Shown here: positions 24,028 to 34,588 of the stretch, in pieces | Layout of the letters: every line of letters starts with the position of its first letter | Position numbering within the stretch: position 1 is the stretch's first letter | Assembly (NCBI GenBank): GCA_021234155.1 | Contig: JAJEKV010000012.1 | Location: 6,143,789-6,207,788, forward strand | DNA length: 64,000 nucleotides | From: Isoetes taiwanensis | Lineage: Eukaryota > Streptophyta > Lycopodiopsida > Isoetales > Isoetaceae | Direction of reading: 5' to 3' | The notes under the pieces: model-generated | What the model was told of the DNA's origin: nothing | Seen by the model: only the letters and a program-made list of their open reading frames with translations | Database searches by the model: none | Program-made: the position numbers and the translations under genes

Positions 24028-24532
24028 TTCATTCAGTGAGCACAGGTCAGTGCACAGGGAGCAAACGACTATCTAAGAGTAGTTGGTGATAAGTGATGCC
24101 ATAAGTCATATCCTAGGGTGTATGGTTTTTAATGATACAATGGTTCTATGGTTTTACAAGGTTAATATTTTAACCTTAGGGTCAGACGGCACAGTTAAAT
24201 TATTGGAGGCAAGTTCATATTCAAATTATAGAAATCTCCTGTAACAATGGAGATCGATCCAGCTAGTCCCTAAGCGGTAGGATCTGGCCAAAGCGGCCGG
24301 ATCCATGATGAATAAATTAAGAAGCAGGTTACAGGATTCGGTGCAGACGAAATAGCTGTTCAGGGGAACAGGCTTGGGCGGTCGAAGTTCACATAAGGAT
24401 TGAATATTTCTATTGATTTCTTCTATGGTCATTTGTATAAGTTGCACGTATTATGACATTTAAGGATTCATAGATGAATACTTGTGGTATCTAGTTGACA
24501 TTTCATTAACAAATAAATTCCTACTTCTTTCA
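24009..24532 (+). repeat. 3' LTR of the outer Copia element
   Basis: 524 bp copy of 13474-13997, followed by the target duplication AGTTG. Confidence 0.95.
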
Positions 24533-24941
24533 AGTTGTTTCAAAGAGGTCTACGGGCTAGTCTGTCTATTGTGCTATTGTTCTGATTGTGCTATACATTG
24601 GAAGGTTTATGCACTCTTTCTCTTATTCATTTCCACAACTTCACCGTAAGATATAGGTTTATATAAATTTGATGTTCCATACATCCTTTCTTTTCACGTT
24701 CTCCCATATGTAACATTCCACTATTGATGATATCTTGTATTCTGCATCCTTCTATCTCCCATTGCTCTCTCCACGCTTCTATCTTGCATTGCTTCTCCAC
24801 AATTTAACAGCATATTTCCTACCATTTTCTTCCCCAAATGTCTGGTAAGAATTAAAAAAGATGAGACAGCTAGTTTCATAGGCAAAACTATGTAAGGAGT
24901 GATCATAGAATAGAATAGAATAGTATTTTAACGTCCACGGA

Positions 24942-24953
24942 GACCAATAGGTC
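24942..24953 (-). ncRNA. Small 3'-UTR hairpin of LINE A (GACC / GGTC)
   Basis: On the minus strand GACC-TATT-GGTC. The same place in LINE B (35381-35392) reads GGCC-GATT-GGCC, so a base pair has changed on both sides while pairing is kept. It sits between the main folded element and the tail, next to a conserved ATGGGTCCCAT palindrome. Confidence 0.6.
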
Positions 24954-24972
24954 ATGGGACCCATACAATGGG

Positions 24973-25059
24973 CTAGTACAATCATTACTACTAGGATTAA
25001 AAAACCCCTGCCTCGAAAGGTTTTCAAGGGAAAAACCTTTGCAGTAATGATGATACTAG
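24973..25059 (-). ncRNA. Folded RNA element in the LINE A 3' region (U-rich internal loop)
   Basis: Read on the minus strand: stem CTAGTA/TACTAG, a 2x2 internal loop, stem ATCATTACT/AGTAATGAT, a junction, then AGG/CCU flanking a U5 and a U6 run, then CCC/GGG, a bulge UUGAAAA, and a small hairpin CCU-UUCG-AGG. LINE B and the locus at 56509 keep the same layout with different stem sequences. A U-rich internal loop between GC stems is the hallmark of ENE-type elements that bind an A-tract in a triple helix. That function is inferred from layout only. Confidence 0.75.
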
Positions 25060-25231
25060 ACAAGCTTAGATAATGACTACTGAGGGCTCAGTAATTGCAG
25101 ACGTTTATCTAGAACCTCAAGTATATATAATGCCAAGTCATGCACAGATGGTGCGCTGAGAAGTTGTGGAAGCGTGGAATGGAATGCTAGGGTCAAAAAA
25201 TGATTTCGGACTATCTCAAAAGCAGGGCAAC

Positions 25232-26418
25232 TCAGAAGAGTATGCTTTCATCTTCAATAACCTGTAACTGGCAACAGGCACATAGTCTCGCTTCTCGCGG
25301 CAATTGCGGCCGCTCCCATCTACCTGTCTTAATCCGTAGCCTGTGGGACCCCGTGCGAATTGATGCAATAGCTACAAGCTTGTTCCTGGACAATGAAGCA
25401 AGCAAATAAGCTTGGGGCCCTGGTGCCAAAGTGGGATTTATGTGTGCATGATAATGACCAGTTTTCACTTGGGCCAAAGTAACTGCGTCCCATATCTTTT
25501 GAGAAAAACGACCATTAAGATATTGTTGCAAAAGCTCAGGATCAGAACTGGCAAGCATCAGGCAGTGCTCTGGTTGCACAGCCCAACGGGCAAACCATGT
25601 AGTACAAGGTTAACCGTGTACAAGGTTAACCGTGTTGTTTTAACTCCAAGGCTGTAAGTGAGAAAGGACTTTTGCACCCGCTCCAAGCTCTCCCAAGCAC
25701 TAGCACTAATGGCAGGCCCCCACACTTCAGAACCATACAGTAAAACAGGCTCTACCAAAGCCCGAAACAAGTGGGCTTTCCGTGGCCAATCATGAATTTC
25801 TGCGCGGAAACAATTGTTTTGCATTGCATAGAGTGCTCTCCATCCACAGCAGCCACCCGCTTGGTAATACATTGTTCCCAAAGTGTGTTCTTACAGAATT
25901 CTACACCAAGATACTTGTAGCTATCTACAACTTCAACTTCGCGGCTATCATAGTGCATAGGGGGGACATTGTGACGAGAAGATTGAACTACCAAAAGCTT
26001 GGTCTTTTGCAGATTAACACGCAGACCTGTGTTCTCACAGAAACTGTGCAGAGCATGTAAATGTTGCTGCATACTAGCAGCGGTATGTGCCAGAAGTGAA
26101 ACATCATCAGCATACATAAGTTGCCTAATGATATAGTGTGCCAAATGTGGACCTCCGCCGCCATGATTATCAAGCCATTCTTCCAATTGATCAATGTACA
26201 AGCCAAAGAGTGTAGGAGATAAAGGGCAACCCTGACGAACTTCAATATTGCTAGTGATTTGAGTACCTGATGCTGGAAATTTAGCAAAAACCCTTTCATA
26301 GAGCCGATAAACTGCATTTTGAAGATCTTGTGGAACCCCAAGTGCCTGCAAGCGCTGCCAAAGAAGCTCGCGTGTTACCTTGTTGAATTTATTTGGGTTG
26401 ATATGAACACCTATGACA
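25232..26418 (-). pseudogene. LINE A reverse transcriptase, C-terminal part, frame-shifted
   Basis: Residues include RELLWQRLQALGVP, VRQGCPLSPTLFGLYIDQLE, the catalytic LMYADDVSLLAH and LRVNLQKTKLLVV, then, after a frame change near 25850, LVEPVLLYGSEVWGP and LERVQKSF. After another change near 25570 follow HINPTLAPG, LRIKTGRWERP and the zinc-binding start RLCACCQ...IEDES. The family copies itself by target-primed reverse transcription. The endonuclease and ORF1 are missing. A 17-bp tandem duplication at about 25607-25640 contributes to the damage. Confidence 0.88.
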
Positions 26419-26432
26419 TGGCAGCCTTTTTA

Positions 26433-27121
26433 ATAAAAAGCATCAAATTTGTCTGAATACTTGAGAAGCCAAAGCGGATTACTTATTGCATGAATAAGAA
26501 GGGGCTTTTGAGATGTATAATCTGCAACTTTGCAAAAGTAAGAAAAAGAGCAAAATCTTAATATGTCTAATGTCGTAACATGATAAATCAACTGGCAGCC
26601 AACAGCTTTGTGTCCATATATCATGTTCTTTGCCCTTTGTAATGACTATTCCAGCTACTTAGTCAGCCTTTGTTTCGCAGTTTCTTTGGTTTTCCATTTG
26701 CCTGATTTGCTTTTTTCCACTTCTATCTTCATTTCACTTTTTACCCTTCGTTGTCCTTGTCGTCCTAGTTTGCTCCATTCCTTTGAGGTAGATTCCTCTT
26801 CTATCGGCCAACTAATTGTAACATAAGACCCATCCCAGGAATGCCACGGTTCTATTGATAGCAATAGAACCGACATTCCTTAATTGGGGACGGCCTACCT
26901 TGCATCCCCTATTTATACCGCCTCCTTCCTCTTTTCTAATCATCGGCGTTCTCTTGAGCTCGTTTTTCTTGCTACTCTTTTTTGGCTCCACAAGTTTCCC
27001 GCCCCCTCTTCCTCTATTATAATTGAGCTTGTTGGTCACATTTACGTCTGTTTTTCCATTTTCTCATTTTACGTTCCATTGTTGAAGTTGCTCCATTTTT
27101 AGTTCGTCGATTAGTCATATG

Positions 27122-27122
<1 letters not shown>
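26433..27122. other. Intergenic, no gene recognised
   Basis: Non-coding and pyrimidine-rich on the plus strand from about 26650. An inverted motif (GGTTCTATTG / CAATAGAACC) lies at 26849-26871. Confidence 0.35.

Positions 27123-27216
<94 letters not shown>
27123..27216 (+). repeat. (TC)n microsatellite, about 47 units
   Basis: Uninterrupted TC dinucleotides over about 94 bases followed by a T-run. Long reading frames through it on both strands are artefacts of the repeat. Confidence 0.98.
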
Positions 27217-27219
<3 letters not shown>

Positions 27220-27259
27220 TTTTTTTTGGGTCGCACTGCAACCCTTGATATCCTCCATG

Positions 27260-27540
27260 TTTCTTTCTATCTTATTTGAAGTACATATATTTCTTATTTT
27301 CCATTTTTCTCGGCATGAAACTGTAGCACCTGAGATATATTTATCATTTGATTCTTTTTCGGTGTGGCATTGTAGCCTCCGAAACGTAATTCTTTTTCAT
27401 GTTCTCTTGGCATGGCACTGTAGCCTCTGAGACAACACTAATCGAACGTTTCTCCCACGATGGCCATTTCACGGATGGTTCCTGATTGGTCGGCTATTGT
27501 TTCTTTCTCGGCGTGGTCCTGGAGCCTCCAAGTCTTATAA
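27260..27540 (+). repeat. Degenerate tandem repeat, about four units
   Basis: A motif of the form GGCRTGGCACTGTAGCCTCY followed by an AT-rich stretch recurs near 27312, 27361, 27409 and 27514 with substitutions. The spacing is irregular, about 50 to 105 bp. No function can be assigned. Confidence 0.5.
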
Positions 27541-27754
27541 TTCTTTTGAACTATATTATGCTGATGCGCAAGGCACCTAAAAGTTGCATTTAATTAGAGG
27601 GGGTCAAATCTTGACGTCTGGGTCTCAGGCTGAAAATGGAACTCATACTAAAAAAAAATTTTGAATTGAATGCTTGAATAGAATTTTTCTTAATAAAACA
27701 ACAATAATATTTACAAACAACAATCCGAGAAAAGAAGGGGAGATGGTGGAGAAA

Positions 27755-27975
27755 GAATGGTAGGAAGGAAAGGGAGATGGAAGGGAGGGAGGGAGGGAGG
27801 GAGGGAAGCAAAGGAGCACGGGGAGGGGGAGAGGGAGAGGTAGGAGAGGCAGGGGAGAGGGGAGGGGCAAGCCATAGGGAAGAGGAGGAGGGGAGGGCAA
27901 AGGGGAGGAGGGGGGAGGAAGAGGGGAGGGGCAAGCCATAGGGAAGAAGAGGAGGGGCAAAGGGGAGATGGAACG
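27755..27975 (+). repeat. Polypurine tract (GGA/GAGG-rich, G-runs)
   Basis: About 220 bases almost without pyrimidines, with GGGAGGGAGGGAGGG-like runs able to form G-quadruplexes or triplex DNA. Within it, GGGGAGGGGCAAGCCATAGG is duplicated (27860s and 27925s). The Pro/Leu/Ser-rich frames on the minus strand are artefacts. Confidence 0.9.
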
Positions 27976-28310
27976 ACACCCATTGAAACTCATAATAATT
28001 TTAAATAATAATAAGTATTCTATTAATATCAAAATATCACTAACAATCAATTACACTAAACATAAATCAATTTAATAATTAAATTATATACCATTCTCGA
28101 CTACCAAGTTGAGAATGCAATACTGTCCATCTTGAAATTTGGCTATGGCGTGATCTCTCCATCCAGCTTTTTCCTTCGGATTCTTGGAGCCTCCTACTTC
28201 TAATTAAACCTTGAATAAAATATGGTGAGCCACAAGCAGATCAGAGATGAGGGGCAAGCACAGCAGAGCCGACGGAAAGATAGAGACGGTCTCCATAGAT
28301 TTACCCACAC

Positions 28311-28393
28311 AACGATGGAGCTTTTTTTTTTTTTTTTTGAAGAACTGTGTCATCAATATATTAAAAGAATGGTAATGTTAACGATGGAGCTTT
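28311..28393 (-). mobile_element. Very short 5'-truncated LINE insertion with target duplication
   Basis: A T-run (28322-28338) and about 42 bases matching, in reverse complement, the 3' end of the LINE at 40231-40650 are flanked by AACGATGGAGC on both sides (28311-28321, 28380-28390). This is a LINE copy reduced to its last roughly 40 bases plus poly(A). Confidence 0.88.
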
Positions 28394-28953
28394 CTTGACA
28401 TCTTGTAGCATATTTTAGAGGACGTCATGGCCATGGTCATTGTATAAAGATATTCTCGACTCCTCAAGAAGCCAAAGCATAAGAAGCGGAAAAATAGTGA
28501 AGGGACTTATAAAACGGCTTACAAAGTATGCAAAAGCTGAAATAGTAATCGATAAAATTTGGCTAGGTGGGCCACTGCCGGCTTCTTACACGTGCCACCC
28601 GTCCAACCCTTTCCTTTACGGCTGCCGCCATAACTCCGGCCCCTTCTTTTTAACTGTCAGACTAATGCCCGGCGCCATAGCCAGCAGCTCCAAACATCAT
28701 TCCCTTTTCTTCTTCTGTCGCCGCTTTTGATCTTCCCAAATATGGCTCATTTGGAAAAGCTTCATTGGACTCTTGTAATGATGGAGAAATGCCATGCCGG
28801 ATTCCCCTCCACAAGATTGCTTGCCATAAACTCGCCTCAAAATTGTAGGTTATTAACTGCAATATAAACTCTGAAGCTGAGCTGACCTTAAAGCGCGTCG
28901 GCCTGCTTCAAATTCGCTATTGCTTCAAATTCGCAAGCTATGGTGGACGAAGC
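28394..28953. other. Non-coding region upstream of the 28954 frame
   Basis: GC-richer than its surroundings, with a CACGTG (G-box core) at about 28593. It may be promoter sequence. No firm gene. Confidence 0.3.
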
Positions 28954-29343
28954 TTGAGGAGCTGCCGATTAGGTGAACAAGCTACCGATGTATATCCCGG
29001 CGAGAATCGGCCCCTTGCTACCGCTGCTGCTTTTAATGCTCCATTATTACCGGAATTAGAAGTTCTGGCCATGGCGGATGAGGGGGAAGTTAAAAATCTG
29101 GAACTCGAGCAGCTCTTATCTGCCGTCCTTGAACGGCATGGAAGGATTAGCTCGTTGTTTTCTTGTAGATCCACTTCTGATGCAAGCTCGTGCTCGTTGA
29201 ATTCGCTGCTAATCTTGAATGTATGGAAGCCTGAACCTTCAGAATGTCTTCCTCCATCAGGCTTGGGCAGTGATTTAGACTCGAAAATGTGCTTGCCACA
29301 TTCAAGCTGCCGATGCAGGCAAGCTATAGTGGACAATGCTTGA
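28954..29343 (+). CDS. Hypothetical protein frame, uncertain strand
   Basis: A 129-codon frame that includes MADEGEVKNLELEQLLSAVL, a soluble acidic start, and a Cys/Ser-rich end. No family is recognised. The minus strand over the same bases is also open for 154 codons, so the assignment is weak. The local GC content is higher than in the neighbours, which can open frames by chance. Confidence 0.2.
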   Translation: MRSCRLGEQATDVYPGENRPLATAAAFNAPLLPELEVLAMADEGEVKNLELEQLLSAVLERHGRISSLFSCRSTSDASSCSLNSLLILNVWKPEPSECLPPSGLGSDLDSKMCLPHSSCRCRQAIVDNA

Positions 29344-29979
29344 AGAGCCAATAGAGGCCAAAAGGGGCTTGCTAGAATATGAGTCAAAGCTTGGCTTCCC
29401 ATCTTCTAGGCTCCATCGATTCTGGATAGATTCCCCGTAGCAAGAAACGAGGATGGCTTTGCAAGAAAGAAGTGATTTTCAAGTTTCCCTGTTCTGCATC
29501 CGCACCAAGACTCCAAATCGTCTGGAATCACTTCAGAATTTCGCCGGAGCTATGGCTATGGCAGCTTCTTCCCGAAACAAAGTCCAAGTGGTACAACGGA
29601 ATCTCCGTCTCAAAGGTGTGTACCAAATTTCAAAACTTAAATATTGGTGGGAAGAAAAAGCGGGGTATAAAAAAAAGCATTGAAAAAAATTAAAAAAATA
29701 CCATATGTGGGTGGGAAAAAAAAGGAAGGTAGAAAAATGATATTGTAAAGAGCTAATAAGGATACTAATGTTTGAAAGATAAGAGTGTTGGCATGATATT
29801 TGGTGTTGTTAGTAAATATTGATTTTAAATTTAAAGTTTTAGACCTTGAAAGAACAGTTTAAAATTAAAGTAAAAACTTCCCTAGCAATATCTTCTTGTC
29901 ATTAAAATATGGTTGTTGTGGGCTTCTTTGTCATAGACTCTTTAGGATCATTCTTGGACTGTGTTTCAAAGGTATGTAC

Positions 29980-30023
29980 TAAACCCCCCCCCCTCCAAAA
30001 ATAATAATAATAATAATAATAAT
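29980..30023 (+). repeat. C-run plus (AAT)n microsatellite
   Basis: Nine C residues followed by about eight AAT units. It lies next to the SINE-like repeat and may be its tail or an unrelated microsatellite. Confidence 0.9.
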
Positions 30024-30040
30024 CCTAGATAGAGAAACAA

Positions 30041-30135
30041 GGTGTTGCGCACAGAGGGTTGCCTTCCAGTTTCCCGAGGGTAAAGTGGCTTAAATCAAAC
30101 CGCGTGGAATCAAAATTTCTAGTTCAAACCCCCCA
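30041..30135 (+). repeat. Short dispersed repeat (SINE-like), copy 2
   Basis: Shares GGTGTTGCGCAC, GGGTTGCC and AAGTGGCTTAAATCA with the minus-strand copy at 12770-12834, and has TAGTTCAAACC downstream. Possible pol III boxes are noted but weak. Confidence 0.45.
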
Positions 30136-31916
30136 CCATATCTGTCGACTCAATGTTTGAACGCTACTGTAGATATGTGAACTATGTATTTAATATTATA
30201 TTTAGACAAGTCATAATTTCATGGAATGCAATGATATGAAAATAGCTTCATGAGTAAATGCTAAAAATGTTCTCAATCATATGATGTGATGTGTTTGAAA
30301 ATAAGAAGTGCATGTAACTTTTTTTATTGTATAGAGCAGGAGTAGGTTGTCTTGGGAACTTTTAAATTGACCTATTTTAGACTTTTTGTAGGTTATATGT
30401 TTTTTGAATACATGATATGTGGATTATTGTCGAATTTCTTCTAGTTTAGCTATCAGAACAAGCACCTATTTTGACAAGTCAAGTGGCTCTTTCTCATGTC
30501 GTATGATACTAACAATTGCTTTTCCTTAACCTTAAATATCAAAATGTGACAAAAATACCATCTTTTCCAGCATGAGTATCATCATAACACATGCATATTC
30601 AAATAATTGAACTACAACTTGTATGTGCTACCTAACACTCCAATATGTAGAAGTTGGAAATTCATTTTAGTTTTTGTATCGGGATCACCATTCATCCCGG
30701 TAGGTGTCGACTATGATAGATATTAAAGCCAGGCAAGCCATACTATGCAAATGAACCATAGTTGGTAACACATCCATATGAGCTTTATGACATAACTATC
30801 AAGTAAAGTATCCACCATATAATACCCAATAAATTTGGACAGATCTAATCCGTAGTAGCTTAATATTGCGCACTAGTGGCTCAGTTAATGGGCTTCTAAA
30901 TATACAGTCCTTGACTGGAAGTTCAAGCATGCAACATTTTGAAACAACTTCAAGACAAGTACATGAATATGAAATTCAAACAGAGGATATCAAACCATCA
31001 AACCATATTACAGTCTTGGACAAAGCATAGTTACCATCATATGCAGGATTTGTAAGTGCTTGAACTATAATTGAAACAATATCTTTATGATGAATCCAGG
31101 AACCCCTGCACATGGACTGACAAAGATAATGCAACTATAGTTGTGATGCATGTTATTGACTTTTTAGAACATTATTACAGGCGGGCTAACTATAGATTAG
31201 ATGTATGATTTTTTTCATACCATTGGTTTCCAGAACCTAAAGGACCGTCAGCAAATAGCTTAAACATTGGAACCATTTTTGCTACAAAGCATAAACATCT
31301 ATTAATGCAATCTTGTGCTAGATTGCAAACCTAGAAGTAAAAAAGAATTTCCAGTACCCTTGTACTTATAATTTCTAAAATCTACCATTTTTATCATCAT
31401 GGCAATGAGAAATCCTTATGTTCGAAATGCAAATCAGATGCTTTATCCCATCTCTTTTGATATAAGTATGGAGCTTAGATTAAGGAAAAAAAGGGGGCAG
31501 AATATACAATGAAGGGATAAATTGAACATGTCTGAGCATCCATGCTTCGTAAAACGCTCTGCTCTGCGCCTCAAAACTTCTCTTCGGAGATGTTCATTTC
31601 AAAAGTTTGATGACCACAATGCTTAATCAGCACTCACATGGACTCGTCTATGGAATCACGATGACTATCTATGGAATCACGATGACTCTGACGTCATGTC
31701 AAATAGGTTGGTGGTAGGTAATTAAGACCAAATCCAAATACCTACCACTAGTGGAATCTGGACCTAAGGATGCAGTCCTGTGTTCTTGCCTACAAATGTT
31801 TTGCCAACATTGCATTAAGTGATAAAACCCTTGTGCCAAAATGCCAAAGAATCATAAAATGCAGCATACTTTATGATAAAAAGTACAACAGAATTACATT
31901 TCCTTAATCCATTCCA
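30136..31916. other. Intergenic, no gene recognised
   Basis: AT-rich sequence without motifs. A 21-bp tandem duplication (CTATGGAATCACGATGACT) lies at 31649-31690. Confidence 0.4.
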
Positions 31917-32147
31917 TCATGCAGGATTTCCTGTTCTCCAATCCGTGTTTTGGAGGACCATTAAAGTACCCACAACAAATAAGACAATATACAAAAAGTT
32001 TTGACTAGCAAAACCAAGGAATTGTTCTAGGAGTGATGGTCGCCTAAGATAGTTTTTTCTTGCTATTCCGTCTTTAAACTCCTTAAGGAGCATGCTGATA
32101 TGCAGCCCCTCATCTAATCCAACAACCATCGCCGAGTCCTTAATCTA
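31917..32147 (-). CDS. Probable last exon of an unidentified membrane protein gene
   Basis: On the minus strand an AG acceptor (about 32149) opens a frame reading IKDSAMVVGLDEGLHISMLL, then KEFKDGIARKNYLRRPSLLE, a hydrophobic segment FLYIVLFVVGTLMVL (one membrane span), and the end QNTDWRTGNPA before a stop at 31917. Composition and the clean end look like real protein. I do not recognise the family. Exons further upstream (above 32150) were not found. It could be a gene remnant. Confidence 0.45.
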
Positions 32148-32309
32148 TATCCAACATTGTCAATGACTTGAACTTATAATCTTATTCTATTGAGAGCTAC
32201 GATCTTACAGTATAGTACTCGTACTTTCCATTTCAAATGCGGCATTTTTTAACCTTTTTTGATAGAAAAATCGTCAGCAAAACCTTTCCATATTCCATAA
32301 GAATCGGCC

Positions 32310-32348
32310 AAAATTGGTCTTCATTCTAAAAGGATGAAGACCAATTTT
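32310..32348. repeat. Perfect 15-bp inverted repeat with 9-nt loop
   Basis: AAAATTGGTCTTCAT (32310-32324) and its exact complement (32334-32348) enclose TCTAAAAGG; the flanking CC/GG extend the stem after a bulge. It is too short for a typical plant miRNA precursor and may be a small foldback. Confidence 0.85.
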
Positions 32349-34588
32349 AGGTTGGCTTTGGTAGGTTTCTAAATGTAATTGACTAAGATAGGTTTTTAAA
32401 TCTTAATGCAATCAAACCGATGTCTATATCTTTAATGAGATGCAAAGACTAGAGTCACAAATAACATAGAAATGAAGTCATATTCATCTTACAAAATTAG
32501 CAAAAGCAAAGCTCTTAAGTGTACACTTGCAATATTTTATAGTCTAGATATTTATTTCTACATAAGCCAAGCTAACTTAAAAGCAAAGCAAAATAGATGG
32601 ATTTATCTCGTTTGATTTCGATACACAAGGCGCTGGCTCCGCCAACGCTAAATTCTTGCATATGTGTGTGTATAATACTAGGGTAATATGTATATGCATA
32701 CTTTAGAAACAAGCTTCACGTAAAATCACACAAAACCTTAAGATTATCCAGCACATCACAATCAAAATCAACAGTCACCAACACTCTCGCCCGCAATTGA
32801 CCATCGATTTTACTTTTTAACGACCTGCATTTTGTAACATTTTTGCTCCCAAATGGTCCCGAAGGCGGCCAATGGGCTATTTTCCCCCAAATATCACCAA
32901 CACTCCGGCCTAATCTTGGTCGTCCTAGTTTTGCTCCAACAACCTAAGTTTTATATATAAGGTGGTCAAGCCGAGGTTGATAGACCTTATATAATTTTTT
33001 CTTTCTGTGTTTCTTATTAGGAAAGGCCATATATGATTGAGTTTCCTTTTCTGTTCTTAGAAAATAGTTTTTTTATGCTAACAAGACTGGTCGAGAGCTC
33101 TTCCTGGCTCTTTGTTAAGCAGACTGGGCCTTTTTAATTAGAGTGACACCCGTTCCAACCCGCAAATTTAAATGTAGAATGCCTAAAATTTCCATCTCAC
33201 ATCTAATAGCGGCAAAGGCACTCCCTTTCAAAATCTCGTTGCTTAGCATGTCGAGTAAAAAAAGAAGGTAGGTTATCTCAACTAGATAGATACAATAGGG
33301 TGTTTCATAAAAACAGATGGCGAGCTTTTTGTGATCAAGCCAAGTTGTCAAATCCCTTTCAGGGCATGCATCGATATAACTTGAAGTAGGTCACCTGAAT
33401 TTGTGTGGGTTGTTTCAATTGTTGCAAGAATAGAATAGAAGGAAGGAAGAGCTTTCTGCCGGAATGATGCAAAAGGATTCAGAATTTTCTTTACATGGAG
33501 GGCACATAAGGCGTGACCATTCTTGGGGTTCGGTCATCACCTCCGATTATCCCTTTTGTGGCCCACTTATGATAATGAACTCTTTGCTCATATAGAAGCC
33601 ATTTTGAGGAGGCAACAAGAACTAAACAAGTTTTGTGCATAAATTCAAGAAGGTGAGTATGTCCTTTCATCTATGATTTCGTAGATCAAGCAAGCATTTT
33701 AGCTAGAGGAGGATTTCTTATTGAAAAAACCAAGCATTTAGATAATAATCAATAAGATTGCATGGGACAAAATCCTCGAAACGGGAGGAGAAAGAATGTT
33801 TCTCAAAATTTTATTTTTTTGTCTTGTTAAAAAAGGGCCAAATTGAGGTTAAAAAAAAGGGGGGAGACATGAAATCCCCCCCCCCTCCCCCCCTCCCCCC
33901 CAAAAAAAGGGTCATTTTTTTGCACAGAGATAGAATTAGCTATGTCAAAGTGACACCTTTTCAAACAATTAAAATTTCCTTGAAATATATTTTTTAGAGA
34001 GAAATCTTGTTTCCAGGGAACATAACCTTTAATTGAAAATAGAAGTGAAGTAATTACTGAAATAGTTTCAAAATTTGAAGATAATTCACAGGCAAAATTT
34101 ACAATCATTTTAGACTCAATTATGTGCAAAATTGTGAGGAGTGATCAGAGAAGGATCGACTACATGATAATATTCAATTATACCATCTTCATCACCTTCA
34201 CTTCCTTCACTATCTGTTGGGGAAGTGCTTCACTTCTGCTCTTCATCACTATCAACAGAGGGTGAAGCATTATCATCACCACATGCTTCTTCATCTTCTT
34301 CCTTATTACAAGCCTTCTTAAGCAAGTTGATCATCCTCTAGCACAGACGATTATCAAATTTTAGTTTGAAATCATAACACAATATATGAACTTCTTGTAG
34401 GTTTAACTCATCCCTGCATTTTCCCCTTGTTCTTGACTTCTCATTTCTAACTCATACCTCCCCATCTCTCCTTCAGCAAGTCGGGATGAGCAGATCTAGT
34501 TGCAACATGGCATCAAAGAGTTTAGCCCATCATAATAAATTTTATTTCCTTAAGTTTTGCCACATGCTCCTGGTCCAATATTTTTTTT
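32349..34588. other. Intergenic, no gene recognised
   Basis: AT-rich. It contains a C-run block at 33868-33902 preceded by an A/G-run. No coding signal. Confidence 0.4.

Larger units (their letters stand above)
13474..24532 (+). mobile_element. Copia LTR retrotransposon (outer), 524-bp LTRs, AGTTG target duplication
   Basis: LTRs at 13474-13997 and 24009-24532 are equal in length and differ at one position seen (CTGTCG against CGGTCG). The 5-bp duplication AGTTG flanks the element on both sides (13469-13473 and 24533-24537). The primer site TTGGTATCAGAGC follows the left LTR. Gag-pol is on the plus strand and is split at 15179/20830 by a second Copia element. Without the insert the element would be about 5.4 kb, a normal Copia length. 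Two frame lesions near 23395 and 23480 damage the RNase H region. Confidence 0.96.
24904..26432 (-). mobile_element. LINE A, 5'-truncated non-LTR retrotransposon with ATTCT-type tail
   Basis: Minus-strand reverse transcriptase remnants end at 25232, followed by a 3' region with the folded element 24973-25059, a second small hairpin at 24942-24953, and a tail of short repeats (TTCTA units, 24904-24925) in place of poly(A). The 3' region matches that of LINE B at 35338-35535, so the two are one family. The 5' end is lost near 26432, as is usual for LINEs. Confidence 0.88.

Noticed and set aside
27017-27241. Frames of repeated Glu-Arg or Leu-Ser through the TC run.
   Set aside because: They are only the dinucleotide repeat read in triplets.
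27590-28050. Three Pro/Leu/Ser-rich minus-strand frames of 90 to 135 codons.
   Set aside because: They arise from the polypurine tract; all three frames are open at once and show no domain.
28938-29402. A 154-codon minus-strand frame.
   Set aside because: It overlaps the plus-strand frame 28954-29343 almost fully; no motif supports either strand, and only the plus frame was listed, at low confidence.
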